From contig NZ_JACEHH010000015.1 in NCBI RefSeq assembly GCF_014154935.1, positions 113,858 to 177,857 of the forward strand: DNA of 64,000 nt, given 5' to 3'. Position 1 is the stretch's first letter. Each line of letters opens with the position of its first letter. The notes under the pieces are model-generated. The model did not search any database. It was not told the DNA's origin and was given only the letters and a program-made list of their open reading frames with translations. Below, one piece after another: positions 35,130 through 43,246 of the stretch. The position numbers and the translations under genes were made by a program. This stretch comes from Stieleria mannarensis (GTDB lineage Bacteria; Planctomycetota; Planctomycetia; Pirellulales; Pirellulaceae).

Positions 35130-35221
35130 GGCGAACGGTCTGTGGTCACCGCGTCGGCGCGATGGACCTGAACTCAAAATCAAACTCAACTCGCCGACTG
35201 CGATGCACCATCTGGTTCGCG
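35130..35221 (-). other. attC-like recombination site 4
   Basis: Outer boxes ggcgaac (35130-35136) and gttcgcg (35215-35221) pair at 6 of 7. Inner arms caccgcgtcggcg (35147-35159) and cgccgactgcgatg (35192-35205) pair with one unpaired T at 35199 and one mismatch. It lies just upstream of the antitoxin gene and marks the promoter-side boundary of that cassette. Confidence 0.8.
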
Positions 35222-36019
35222 CGTCCGGCGACGACGACACTTTGAGCGACCGCCGCTGGTGACTAATCTACTCGATCGGAATCGCCAAGGGAAACTTCAT
35301 TTCCCTGACACCACTCTTTCTGATGGACCGTCGTGCTGAAGCCCGGAGGGCTGGCACAGTGTTTGCCGAGGGTGTCAGCCCTCGGTCTCCAGTGCAGCGT
35401 ACCACCAAGGCCTGAAGGGCCGGCACAATAATTCTCTTGGCGAACCGGGAGCGACCGAAGCCCGAATACTGTGTCGGCCCGCTGGGCCTTGAGCATCCCT
35501 TGGAATCCATCCCCGGTGGCTGACACCACCGGCAGACACTCTACCGACCCTCCGGGCCTCAGACACATCGCCCGGCCAGCCGGTCCGTTGGATTCAGCAA
35601 TCACTTTGCGGTCGTCATATCAGGCTCGGTTTGTCAGCGCACCAGTCAAACGATTTAACCAAATGCGAATCCCAGGAAACAGAGGTCTGGTGAAATCCGA
35701 TGGGCGCACTTCGAGCGCATCAATCAAACCGTGGATGAACAGTCAACCACAGAGGTCACGGAGGGTCACAGAGAAGAAGTGGGCCGTTGCGGTCAGGCGT
35801 TGGCTAGCAGCGCGAACGATGAATTCTTGGCAGTCCGACTGCCGCGATTTAGGCATATCACCAGCAGTCGGACTGCCGATAATGGGTTCCACCCGATTTA
35901 AGGGGTGCGGGCGGGGATATCGACCGGCCGGTTCTCCACCGACTGAGGCCTCTAGGCCGCTGCCAGCAAAGGAGTGGCTTGGTTTGTCGACAGGGCGACC
36001 GCCTGCTCAGGCACTCGAC
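35222..36019. repeat. Gene-free stretch with repeats, including direct repeat copy 2 (35533-35818)
   Basis: At about 35335-35520 lies a repeat of the type ctgaagcccggagggctggc/ggcctgaagggccggcaca. The 35533-35818 block repeats 32852-33165 and ends at ctagcagcgcgaacg. At 35829-35843 and 35864-35877 sit two short hairpins (ggcagtccgactgcc and gcagtcggactgcc). The leftward reading frame through 35604-35263 is a repeat translation and was not called as a gene. Confidence 0.75.
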
Positions 36020-37495
36020 CTATTTCCCTTCGGCGGCCCATTGCTTCATCAGGGCGATGTTCTTCTGCACCGTTTCGAGTTGCTTGGGATCGAATCTTGG
36101 CAGACTCAGGCGGTCGGTGTAGACCTTCATGTCGCTGTCGTACATCGCATCCGATTCCGGCCGGCGGCCTTGATCTCCGGTCTGATCCATCCAAACATCC
36201 AGTCGGCGACGCAGGTCGGTCAGGGTCGTCGCAAAGGCCGGGTCGTCCGCCAGATTGTGAATCTCATGCGGGTCTTTCTTCAGATCATAAAGCTCTTCGG
36301 CCGGACGAGTGTCTCGAAACAGCAACTGCTGCGTCGCGTTCAGCTCGCCGGCGGCGTGGGATTCGCGAAGCGCGATCAAGATCGCTTTGGCGTCCTTGTA
36401 GGCACAGGGTTGCAAGTGCGGCCGATTGGGCAGGAAGTTGCGGATGTACTTGAAGTCCTGGGTACGGACGCTGCGGATGTGGTCGACCGTTTCATCACAG
36501 CGGTCGCGGGCGGCAAAGGCGGCTTGTCGCGGCGTGTAGTCGTCGGCCAGGATGTCCTGGGCCTGCATCCAGTCGGGGACGTCGATGCCTGCGGCGGCCA
36601 AGGACAGCGCCGCGATGTCGATGTGCTCGACCACGTCGTCGCGAACCGTCCCCGAATCGATCCCAGGCCCGGCGATCACCAGGGGAACGTGCAGCCCTTC
36701 GTCATAGAGGAATTGCTTGCCACGGGCGTGGCTGATCCCATGATCGGTCATGAACAACACGAGCGTGTTCTCCAGGACGCCTTCTTTTTCGAGCCGATTG
36801 AGCACCTGGCCGACCATCACGTCGGTCATCCGCACCGAATCCAGGTAAGCGGCCCAGTCGCGGACGATGTCCGGATGATCGGGGTAATAGGGCGGCAGCG
36901 TGACGGCGCTGGTCGGCGTGCGGCTGCCGAGCGTCTTTTCCGCCGCGGCGGAAACCTTCTCCCACCCCTCGGCGTCTTTGCCCCGCAGCTTGCCACCTTG
37001 GGTTTGGATTTGCGCGAAGAACGGCTGACCTTCCCGCCGTGACGCCCAATCGTTGGAATCATAGACCGATTCGTCCCACTGGAAATTGTAATCCGTCTTG
37101 CCCAGTCGTCCGTTGGGCGGCCATCCGGTGATCGAGGTGTGATAACCGGCGTCTTGAAACAGTTTGGGAACCAGTTCGGTGCCCTCGGGCAGATGGATCT
37201 TCAACTCCCCTCGTCCGCTGCGGTGATGATGGGCACCGATGCTGGTCTGGTACATCCCGGTGATGAAGGCCGATCGACAGGTCGAACAGACCGGCGCGGT
37301 GACGAAGGCATTTGTGAATTTCGCGCCTCGCGCGGCCAGAGCATCCACGTGGGGTGTTTCGATCGCGGTCTCGCCGTAGCAGGAGAAGTTTGCCGACATG
37401 TCGTCCGGGATGATCCAAACAATGTTGGGACGATCATCGGCATGCACTGCGGCGCAACCGACAAGGAAACAAACGATCAGGAAGTGACGGAGCAT
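36020..37495 (-). CDS. Secreted sulfatase with CSTCR active-site motif, fucan-linked
   Basis: 491 residues from the ATG at 37495, with a signal peptide (MLRHFLIVCFLVGCAAVHA). The sulfatase core is RPNIVWIIPDDMSANFSCYG, then APVCSTCRSAFITGMYQ with the formylglycine Cys at residue 70 and Arg74; the usual Pro of CxPxR is Thr here. HHHRSGRGELKI, FMTDHGISHARGKQF and RSVRTQDFKYIRNF follow, giving a full-length S1-type sulfatase. A longer in-frame extension upstream looks non-coding. Encoded next to fucosidase and fucose permease genes, it probably removes sulfate from fucose-containing polysaccharides in the periplasm. Confidence 0.9.
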   Translation of the reverse strand: MLRHFLIVCFLVGCAAVHADDRPNIVWIIPDDMSANFSCYGETAIETPHVDALAARGAKFTNAFVTAPVCSTCRSAFITGMYQTSIGAHHHRSGRGELKIHLPEGTELVPKLFQDAGYHTSITGWPPNGRLGKTDYNFQWDESVYDSNDWASRREGQPFFAQIQTQGGKLRGKDAEGWEKVSAAAEKTLGSRTPTSAVTLPPYYPDHPDIVRDWAAYLDSVRMTDVMVGQVLNRLEKEGVLENTLVLFMTDHGISHARGKQFLYDEGLHVPLVIAGPGIDSGTVRDDVVEHIDIAALSLAAAGIDVPDWMQAQDILADDYTPRQAAFAARDRCDETVDHIRSVRTQDFKYIRNFLPNRPHLQPCAYKDAKAILIALRESHAAGELNATQQLLFRDTRPAEELYDLKKDPHEIHNLADDPAFATTLTDLRRRLDVWMDQTGDQGRRPESDAMYDSDMKVYTDRLSLPRFDPKQLETVQKNIALMKQWAAEGK

Positions 37496-37752
37496 GGCGT
37501 GCGCAGTGGGGGAAGGCGAGGAAAGAAACGAAGAGGTCACATTGTAAAAGCAAATCCGCGGCCATGACACGATGGATTGGCCCCCCAGCATGACCAAAGT
37601 CTCCGCCGCTGTCAGGGACGGATGAGAATCAGCCCACCGACAGCAGAATTCCCCCACGGATCCCGAGCACTCTGCCATCCGTGGGTTACGTCTGATTGCA
37701 GTCGACGCATCCTGCCAACCGAGCCGCCTCCGTAAATGATCGATCCCGAGAA

Positions 37753-39192
37753 TCATGCTGCCGCAGCGACCGGTTCGCTCTCGAACCGTGTGAACGTCCG
37801 GATTCCGTAGACGGCGATGACGACGAAGCAAACCATCGGCAAGTAGAACGAATTGCGAACGCCGAGTTCGTCGATGAATTTCCCTTGCAACAGCGGCAGC
37901 AAGGCACCGCCGACGATCGCCATGATCAACCCTGCCGATCCGAGTTTCGCCTCTTCATGGGCCAGGTTCTTCAGTGCGATGCCATAGATCGTCGGAAACA
38001 TCAACGACATGCAGGCCGAGATTAATACCAGGCAGGTCAACCCGATCTTCCCCGGCAACCAAATCGCGCCCAGGGTGAATGCGATCGCGACGATCGCGAG
38101 TGCCGCGAGCAGTTTCCCGGGGCTGAAGTATTTCAACATGAACGTGCAAACAAATCGGCTGACCAAAAAGATCACCATCGCCGCGATGTTCCACGTTTGT
38201 GCTTGGGCCAGCGTCAATCCGACCTGCTCCATCCCATAGTGAATGATAAACGTCCAGCACGTGATTTGGGCACCGACATAAAACGCTTGCGCCACGACGC
38301 CTTCACGGTAGTGGGCTTTCCCCAGCAGCCGCCCGGCAACCTCGCCCATCGGACCATCGGGTTCTTCTCTGGCGAAGGTCGGCATTTTAGTGATGGCGAA
38401 CAGAATCAGAAAACCGATCACCACGCAAGCGATCACGACATAGGGTGTGCGGACGACGCCGAGATCGTGTTGCTGGATCGCCAGAAAGGACTCCGGATCG
38501 TTGGCCTGCATGTTGGACAATCCGGCGCTGACGGCGCCGTCGAGTGCACCGAACTCTTGTTTGAAATCGGGCAACCCGTCGGGATAATCGGCTTGGACGT
38601 ATTGGATCGCCGCCGGCGACTTGGATTCCATCGCGGCACGGAATTCACCGACTTGCAAATTGGGTGCGATGATCGTTGACGCGACGACCATGCCGGTCAG
38701 CGATCCGATCGGGTTGAACGCCTGGGCCAAATTCAACCGCTGCGTCGCCGTCTCGGGCGGTCCCATCGCCAGGATGTAGGGATTGCAGCTCGTTTCTAGG
38801 AACGCCAATCCGAACGTCAAAATGTAGAAGCCGACGATGAAGATCCAAAAGTTGGTGTTCAAGCTGGCCGGGATACTCATCAGGGCGCCCACGGCGTAGA
38901 GCGAAAAGCCCACCATGATCGCGCCCTTGTACGAAAACTTGCGGATGAACATCGCCGCCGGCAACGCCATCGTGAAGTAACCGCCGTAAAAAGCGAATTG
39001 GACCAGCGAACTCTGAGTGTTGCTGATTTGAAAGACCTCCTTGAACACCTTGACCAGCGGATTGGTGATGTCGTTGGCAAATCCCCACAATGCGAAACAG
39101 CAGGTGGTCAAGATGAACGCCATCAAGAATTCTCGGGGGACCACCTTGCTATCAGCTCGGCCGGAGGAGGAGTTGGAGGAAGTGGATGACAT
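37753..39192 (-). CDS. fucP: L-fucose:H+ symporter, MFS FucP family
   Basis: 479 residues with about 12 membrane helices. Typical FucP features are REFLMAFILTTCCFALWGFA, the ANDITNPLVKVFKEVFQIS segment containing the proton-coupling Asp, FYGGYFTMALPAAMF, and FLETSCNPYILAMGP with QAFNPIGSLTG. The C-terminal half has MFPTIYGIALK. The gene imports L-fucose or a related 6-deoxysugar across the inner membrane. The start at 39192 (MSSTSSNSSSG) fits; the longer frame upstream translates repeat sequence. It sits between the aldo/keto reductase and the sulfatase, all leftward. Confidence 0.92.
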   Translation of the reverse strand: MSSTSSNSSSGRADSKVVPREFLMAFILTTCCFALWGFANDITNPLVKVFKEVFQISNTQSSLVQFAFYGGYFTMALPAAMFIRKFSYKGAIMVGFSLYAVGALMSIPASLNTNFWIFIVGFYILTFGLAFLETSCNPYILAMGPPETATQRLNLAQAFNPIGSLTGMVVASTIIAPNLQVGEFRAAMESKSPAAIQYVQADYPDGLPDFKQEFGALDGAVSAGLSNMQANDPESFLAIQQHDLGVVRTPYVVIACVVIGFLILFAITKMPTFAREEPDGPMGEVAGRLLGKAHYREGVVAQAFYVGAQITCWTFIIHYGMEQVGLTLAQAQTWNIAAMVIFLVSRFVCTFMLKYFSPGKLLAALAIVAIAFTLGAIWLPGKIGLTCLVLISACMSLMFPTIYGIALKNLAHEEAKLGSAGLIMAIVGGALLPLLQGKFIDELGVRNSFYLPMVCFVVIAVYGIRTFTRFESEPVAAAA

Positions 39193-39537
39193 GGAGTGTT
39201 CTGGGGCGGTTTGGAAGAAGAGGGGCAAAACGATGGGGGCAAAACGATCGAAGGCAGGATTAGGGGGGCAGAATGATGTTGCGGGTGAAGGAGGGGCGAT
39301 TCGATGGTGTCGGTTGATTCGCCGAGGGCATCGCGGTTTCAAGGGAGGTCGAAACTCGATCCAAGGCTCCGCCTTGGAACGCGCTGTAGATGTGGCTCCC
39401 GCCACCAGCGACCGAGCGACCAGAGGCGAGGCCAGGGAACGAGGCTTGAACGCTGGTTGGGTGATTTGACGTTCGCACTTTTCCTCGCTGCGATCGATCC
39501 TGCCTTTCAGGAAGGGTTTTGGGCATCCGGTCGGAGT
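39193..39537. repeat. Gap with ggcaaaacgatggggg repeats
   Basis: At 39222-39278 lie aggggcaaaacgatgggggc, aaaacgatcg and ggggggcagaatgatg, the partner arms of the catcattctgcccc motif found at 26500 and 42354. At about 39440-39520 is gaggc-rich sequence with a ttcctcgctgcgatcgatcc block similar to the repeat at 5950. No gene is seen; the gap interrupts the fucose gene set. Confidence 0.65.
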
Positions 39538-40590
39538 TTAACCGACGTAGCGATAGCTGGGATCGATCAGGCCGGCTTCTTTCATCGCCGACCAAAACTC
39601 TGGCGGTGGCGATGCGGCGCACAGGGTGACGTTTTGCCGGATCCGCTCGGGGCGGCTGCTGTTGAGTGCCGTCGCCACGACGCCCGGTGGCGACATGCCG
39701 AACGCGACACAGGCCTGGGCCGGCGTGACATCGTGTTGGTCGCAGAGGTGATGAAAGCGGTCACGCCAACGGATCAGCGATTGATCTGTTTCGCTTTCGC
39801 CGGTGACTTTTCGATAGTCGAAAAAGTCGCCTCCGGTTAAGAATCCGGCATGGAAGACCGCAGAATTGATGACCGCGACGTCCTTCAGTCGCAGCGATTC
39901 AATGAATTCAAGCAACTCACTCGGGTGCGTGTAGACAGTCAAGCTGGTCGCCAGCATCACCCAGTCCAGGTCGCATTGCTCGGCAAGTTGTTGTGAAATC
40001 CGCCAATCTTTCGATCCGACTCCGATCCCCGCAACCTCGCCGCTCTCACGCAGTTCGCCGAGTGCCTGGTAGGCACCCAGGATGTCATCCCAGCGTGACT
40101 GGCGATCGGACGGGTTCTTGGCAGCGGCCAAGTATTCGTCGGGGTCGTGCACGGAGACGAGCTGTGCTCGGTAGGGGGCAAGTAGCTCGCATCCCTGGCG
40201 CCAGCAACGCAGGATTCCGTCATAGCTGATGTCTTGGACCGCGTCGTGTTCCAGCCCCACCCAGGCACCGGGTTCGAAGGTCGGTTCGGGAGATTCCAGC
40301 GGGACGCGGCGCCAGCCCAATTTGTTGCTGACCAGAATGTCTGCCGGATCGACGCGGAGCTGCGACAAAGCTTTCGAGATCGATTCCAGCGCCAACCCGG
40401 CACCGTACTTGCCGGCCGAATCGACGGCCACCTTGCCAGGCGCGTGTTCGATCCACTGCGCGACGATCTCACGCTTGGCATCGCCGGAGAGCGCCCGGTA
40501 CAGATTGCCGAGCGCACTGGATCCGAAAACGATCGGCGGAAGCTGCGAAACGTCCGTGCCGGACGCCGAGTCCTGGGTGCTCAATTCCAT
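39538..40590 (-). CDS. Aldo/keto reductase, L-fucose/D-threo-aldose dehydrogenase-like
   Basis: 350 residues of the aldo/keto reductase superfamily. The active-site Asp and Tyr lie in VDSAGKYGAG near residue 57, the Lys in ILVSNKLGWRRVP, and the His in LVSVHDPDEY. The LATSLTVYTHPSELLEFI segment and the late VVATALNSSRPERI cofactor loop fit the galactose/L-fucose dehydrogenase subgroup, which oxidises L-fucose to its lactone with NAD(P)+. The fucosidase ends 14 bp upstream, and the permease follows downstream, which supports a fucose role. Specificity is inferred. Confidence 0.85.
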   Translation of the reverse strand: MELSTQDSASGTDVSQLPPIVFGSSALGNLYRALSGDAKREIVAQWIEHAPGKVAVDSAGKYGAGLALESISKALSQLRVDPADILVSNKLGWRRVPLESPEPTFEPGAWVGLEHDAVQDISYDGILRCWRQGCELLAPYRAQLVSVHDPDEYLAAAKNPSDRQSRWDDILGAYQALGELRESGEVAGIGVGSKDWRISQQLAEQCDLDWVMLATSLTVYTHPSELLEFIESLRLKDVAVINSAVFHAGFLTGGDFFDYRKVTGESETDQSLIRWRDRFHHLCDQHDVTPAQACVAFGMSPPGVVATALNSSRPERIRQNVTLCAASPPPEFWSAMKEAGLIDPSYRYVG

Positions 40591-40604
40591 GAATCCTGCG
40601 TCCG

Positions 40605-42227
40605 CTATTGGGTGACTTTCAAGACATAGGCGTACTTGGACGGTTTGGTCTTTGGAAGTTCCACCGTCAGCCCGCTTTCGTCACGCGACCATTCCAGTTT
40701 CTGGTCCGAACCGAGCATCGAGATCGATGCGATGTCGCCTGTGTAGTGTTCGCTGTCGCTGGACAGTGTTTTGACAGTGACGCGGTTGTTCTCCGGCCAT
40801 TTCAATCCGGTGACGTATAGCGTGCTGTCGCCGCCGCGTGTGGTGAACCGGAGGTCCGCCGCGGTGAACGGCTTGTCTTTTGATTCCGAGACGTGTCCGG
40901 TCGAGACACTCGTCGGGCCTTCGCCGAACGTCTTCCAGTAGGTCGTCTCGTAGATCGATTCGCCGTTGATCTTCAACCAGCTTCCGATCTCTTTCAGGAT
41001 CGCCTGGTCTTCCTCGGGAATCGTGCCGTCGGCGCGGGGGCCGACGTTCAACAACAGGCACCCGTTCTTGCTGACGATGTCGACCAAATCATTGATCAGC
41101 CGTTCCGGGGTTTTGTAGCGTTGATTTTGTGTGTAACCCCAAGAGCTGGCGCTGACGGCGGTGTCGGTTTGCCAGAACGGCTTGCGGATCTCGGCCATCT
41201 TGGAACGCTCTTTGTCCAGCACGGCGGCCGTCTCGGGAAACGCTTCCCATTTGTAGTTGATCACACCAGGCTGGCCGGTTTGTTTCGACATCTGGTTGTA
41301 GTAGTACGCCGCAAATTGCTTCAAATGGTCCGCGTAGGGATTGTTCTCATGGTTGGCCGAACGCTGACCGGCCGAGATCCCGAAATCGAACCAGAAGACA
41401 TCGGGTTGATACTTGTCAATCAATTCACACGAACGTGCCAGCCAGTCGTCTTTGAATTGTTGGTCTTGGGGCACAAACCGGTTCTGGTAGTCCCAGGCGT
41501 CCTTTTCAAACAAAAACGGCATCGGACGCCCGTACAAGTCGGCGTATTGTGGATCCGCATTGTCGTACGACTCATCACGCACGTAATACATCCAGTTGAA
41601 CGCACGGTGGCTGCTGACACCGAACTTCATGCCGTGCTTGCGCACGGCGACCGACAACTCACGGATCACGTCACGCTTCGGCCCCATCTCCGAGGCGTCC
41701 CAGCGGGTGAACGCACAGTCGTACATCGGAAACCCGTCGTGGTGTTCGGCCACGGGGATGACGTACCGCGCCCCCGTTTCCTTGAACAGCTTTGCCCAGC
41801 GATCGGCGTCGAACTTTTCCGCCTTGAACTCGGGGATGAAGTCCTTGTAGCCGAACTTGTTGTGCGGCCCGTACGTTTTGACGTGGTGGTCAAAGAAATT
41901 ATCCCCGCGGCGATCCCGGTTGATGTACATCTGGCGCGGATACCACTCGCTGCCATACGCGGGGACGGCGTAGGGGCCCCAATGGATGAAGATCCCGAAT
42001 TTGGCGTCCTTGTACCACTGTGGGATCTGGTACTGCTCCAGCGATTCCCACTCCGGTTTGAATTGACCGTCCGCGTTGACCGCTTGAATTTTTTCCACCG
42101 CGGGGGCGACCGCGGGATGCGGAAGCGTCGCCGGGTGCGGTTTCTCGGCGAAACAGGAACCGGACACGATCGCGGCGGACACGATCGCGGCACACGTAAA
42201 CCTTCTCGGGGTCATCACAACTCTCAT
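40605..42227 (-). CDS. Alpha-L-fucosidase, glycoside hydrolase family 29, secreted
   Basis: 540 residues with a signal peptide ending near CFAEKP. GH29 landmarks: WYKDAKFGIFIHWGPYAVPAYG, YGPHNKFGYKDFIPEF, ARYVIPVAEHHDGFPMYDC, and PDVFWFDFGIS, which carries the nucleophile Asp. NGCLLLNVGPRADGTIPEED ends the barrel, and a C-terminal beta domain follows. The enzyme releases L-fucose from glycans such as fucoidan fragments. An alternative start at residue 5 is possible. It heads the leftward set fucosidase, aldo/keto reductase, permease, sulfatase. Confidence 0.95.
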   Translation of the reverse strand: MRVVMTPRRFTCAAIVSAAIVSGSCFAEKPHPATLPHPAVAPAVEKIQAVNADGQFKPEWESLEQYQIPQWYKDAKFGIFIHWGPYAVPAYGSEWYPRQMYINRDRRGDNFFDHHVKTYGPHNKFGYKDFIPEFKAEKFDADRWAKLFKETGARYVIPVAEHHDGFPMYDCAFTRWDASEMGPKRDVIRELSVAVRKHGMKFGVSSHRAFNWMYYVRDESYDNADPQYADLYGRPMPFLFEKDAWDYQNRFVPQDQQFKDDWLARSCELIDKYQPDVFWFDFGISAGQRSANHENNPYADHLKQFAAYYYNQMSKQTGQPGVINYKWEAFPETAAVLDKERSKMAEIRKPFWQTDTAVSASSWGYTQNQRYKTPERLINDLVDIVSKNGCLLLNVGPRADGTIPEEDQAILKEIGSWLKINGESIYETTYWKTFGEGPTSVSTGHVSESKDKPFTAADLRFTTRGGDSTLYVTGLKWPENNRVTVKTLSSDSEHYTGDIASISMLGSDQKLEWSRDESGLTVELPKTKPSKYAYVLKVTQ

Positions 42228-42508
42228 GGGGAAAACAGGTTAGCGGCTGTGGGGGAGGGCTAAACATTGTGACACAGGCCGATCAAATCCCCATAGCCGA
42301 GATTGACATTTGCATGTCTATTTTTAACCTGTTCGGCCGCCGTGCGATGCCGACATCATTCTGCCCCGAATCGTTCTGCCAAACGGGGCATTGGGGCAAA
42401 ACGATGGGGGCAAGACGATGAAAGGCTGAATGATGGGGGCAGAATGATGAAGAGAGGGAGGATGAAGAGAGGGAGGATGAAGAGAGGGAGAGGTTGGATT
42501 GGGGGCGG
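42228..42508. repeat. Gap with a 14-bp perfect inverted repeat and a 15-bp x3 tandem repeat
   Basis: catcattctgcccc (42354-42367) is repeated in inverted form as ggggcagaatgatg near 42436-42449, enclosing inner ggcattggggcaaaacgatg units. The unit atgaagagagggagg then occurs three times at 42447-42491 with one change in the last copy. No gene is seen. Confidence 0.85.
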
Positions 42509-43246
42509 TTAGAAGATGTCTCGCAGGGATGTCAGGGCGAGCGGTTCTTTGGTGGCGAAGGGTTCGCCGTAGCGGCGGGCGATCAGGTTGCCGAAGTGGG
42601 CGGCGTCGGTTTCGATGCGGTCCAGCATCGTCGGCGGCTCGGCCGGGCGGCCGGTGATGAACTGACTTTCGTAGGCGCGAATCGATTCCATTTTTTGTTC
42701 GATCGTCTCGCTGATATCGACGATCCAGCTGGGCTGGATGGCCAGACGCAGGTGCACGCAGAAGTAGTAGAACGTTCGCTCGGGGTGAAACCGCTGGCCC
42801 GGCATATCGGTCTTGCTGAGTTTGGCCCAAAACCGAGCCGCTTCGATCAATTCGGTCGCGACGACGTGATCCGGATGGGCGTCGTGAAAGTACGGCGCGA
42901 AGACCCAGCGAGGCCGCAACATTCGAAAGTAGCTGGCGATCCGCTTGCGAGCTTCCAGCGTGTGCTGGAGTTCACGGTTGACCAACGAGGCATTGCCACG
43001 CCAAGTCACGTTCAAGATTTCGGTCGCGCGGATCGTTTCGGCGCGGCGGATAGATTCACTGCCATGCGGGGTCGGTTCGCCGCTGGTCAGGTCCAAGATG
43101 CCGACCCGCATGCCTTGCCGAATCATTTTGGCGATCGTCCCGCCCATGCCGATTTCCGCATCATCGGGATGCGGTGCGACGACCAGGAAATCAAGTGGGG
43201 CGACGTCTCCGATCGCCTCGGGGCCGTCGGTATGGATCTCGGTCAT
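42509..43246 (-). CDS. bshB1: PIG-L/LmbE-type deacetylase, BshB1-like (bacillithiol synthesis)
   Basis: 245 residues from the ATG at 43246. The zinc motif is HPDDAE (residues 26-31), followed by DLTSGEPTPHGS and, later, FAPYFHDAHPDHVV with the second zinc-site histidines. YESQFITGR near the C-terminus is typical of BshB1, which deacetylates GlcNAc-malate during bacillithiol synthesis. The general PIG-L family is broader, so the exact substrate is inferred. The start overlaps the stop of the upstream cyclase-fold gene by 4 bp (ATGA). No bshA or bshC is seen in the window. Confidence 0.85.
   Translation of the reverse strand: MTEIHTDGPEAIGDVAPLDFLVVAPHPDDAEIGMGGTIAKMIRQGMRVGILDLTSGEPTPHGSESIRRAETIRATEILNVTWRGNASLVNRELQHTLEARKRIASYFRMLRPRWVFAPYFHDAHPDHVVATELIEAARFWAKLSKTDMPGQRFHPERTFYYFCVHLRLAIQPSWIVDISETIEQKMESIRAYESQFITGRPAEPPTMLDRIETDAAHFGNLIARRYGEPFATKEPLALTSLRDIF

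Larger units (their letters stand above)
33158..35221 (-). mobile_element. Integron-like gene cassette array without integrase (three cassettes, four attC-like sites)
   Basis: All genes in this stretch read leftward. Each gene or gene pair is followed within about 5-35 bp by a site of about 90 bp with attC architecture. Cassettes in transcription order: an antitoxin/toxin pair, a secreted hypothetical protein and a membrane hypothetical protein. No integron integrase or attI is inside the window, so it fits the class of attC clusters lacking an integrase, or the distal part of a larger integron. The presence of a toxin-antitoxin cassette is typical of chromosomal integrons. This is inference from structure; attC covariance models were not run. 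Confidence 0.8.

Noticed and set aside
35263..35604. Leftward frame of 113 residues with a GGSVECLP segment
   Set aside because: It overlaps dispersed repeats (35335-35520 and the 35533-35818 block), and a similar frame appears in the other copy of the block (32738-33121). Best explained as repeat sequence.
32852..35818. Composite transposon reading of the flanking direct repeats
   Set aside because: No transposase or terminal inverted repeats were found, and the attC-like structures explain the gene arrangement better.
37496..37831. Upstream extension of the fucan-linked sulfatase
   Set aside because: The extension has no conserved features and overlaps the end of fucP; the ATG at 37495 begins a clear signal peptide.
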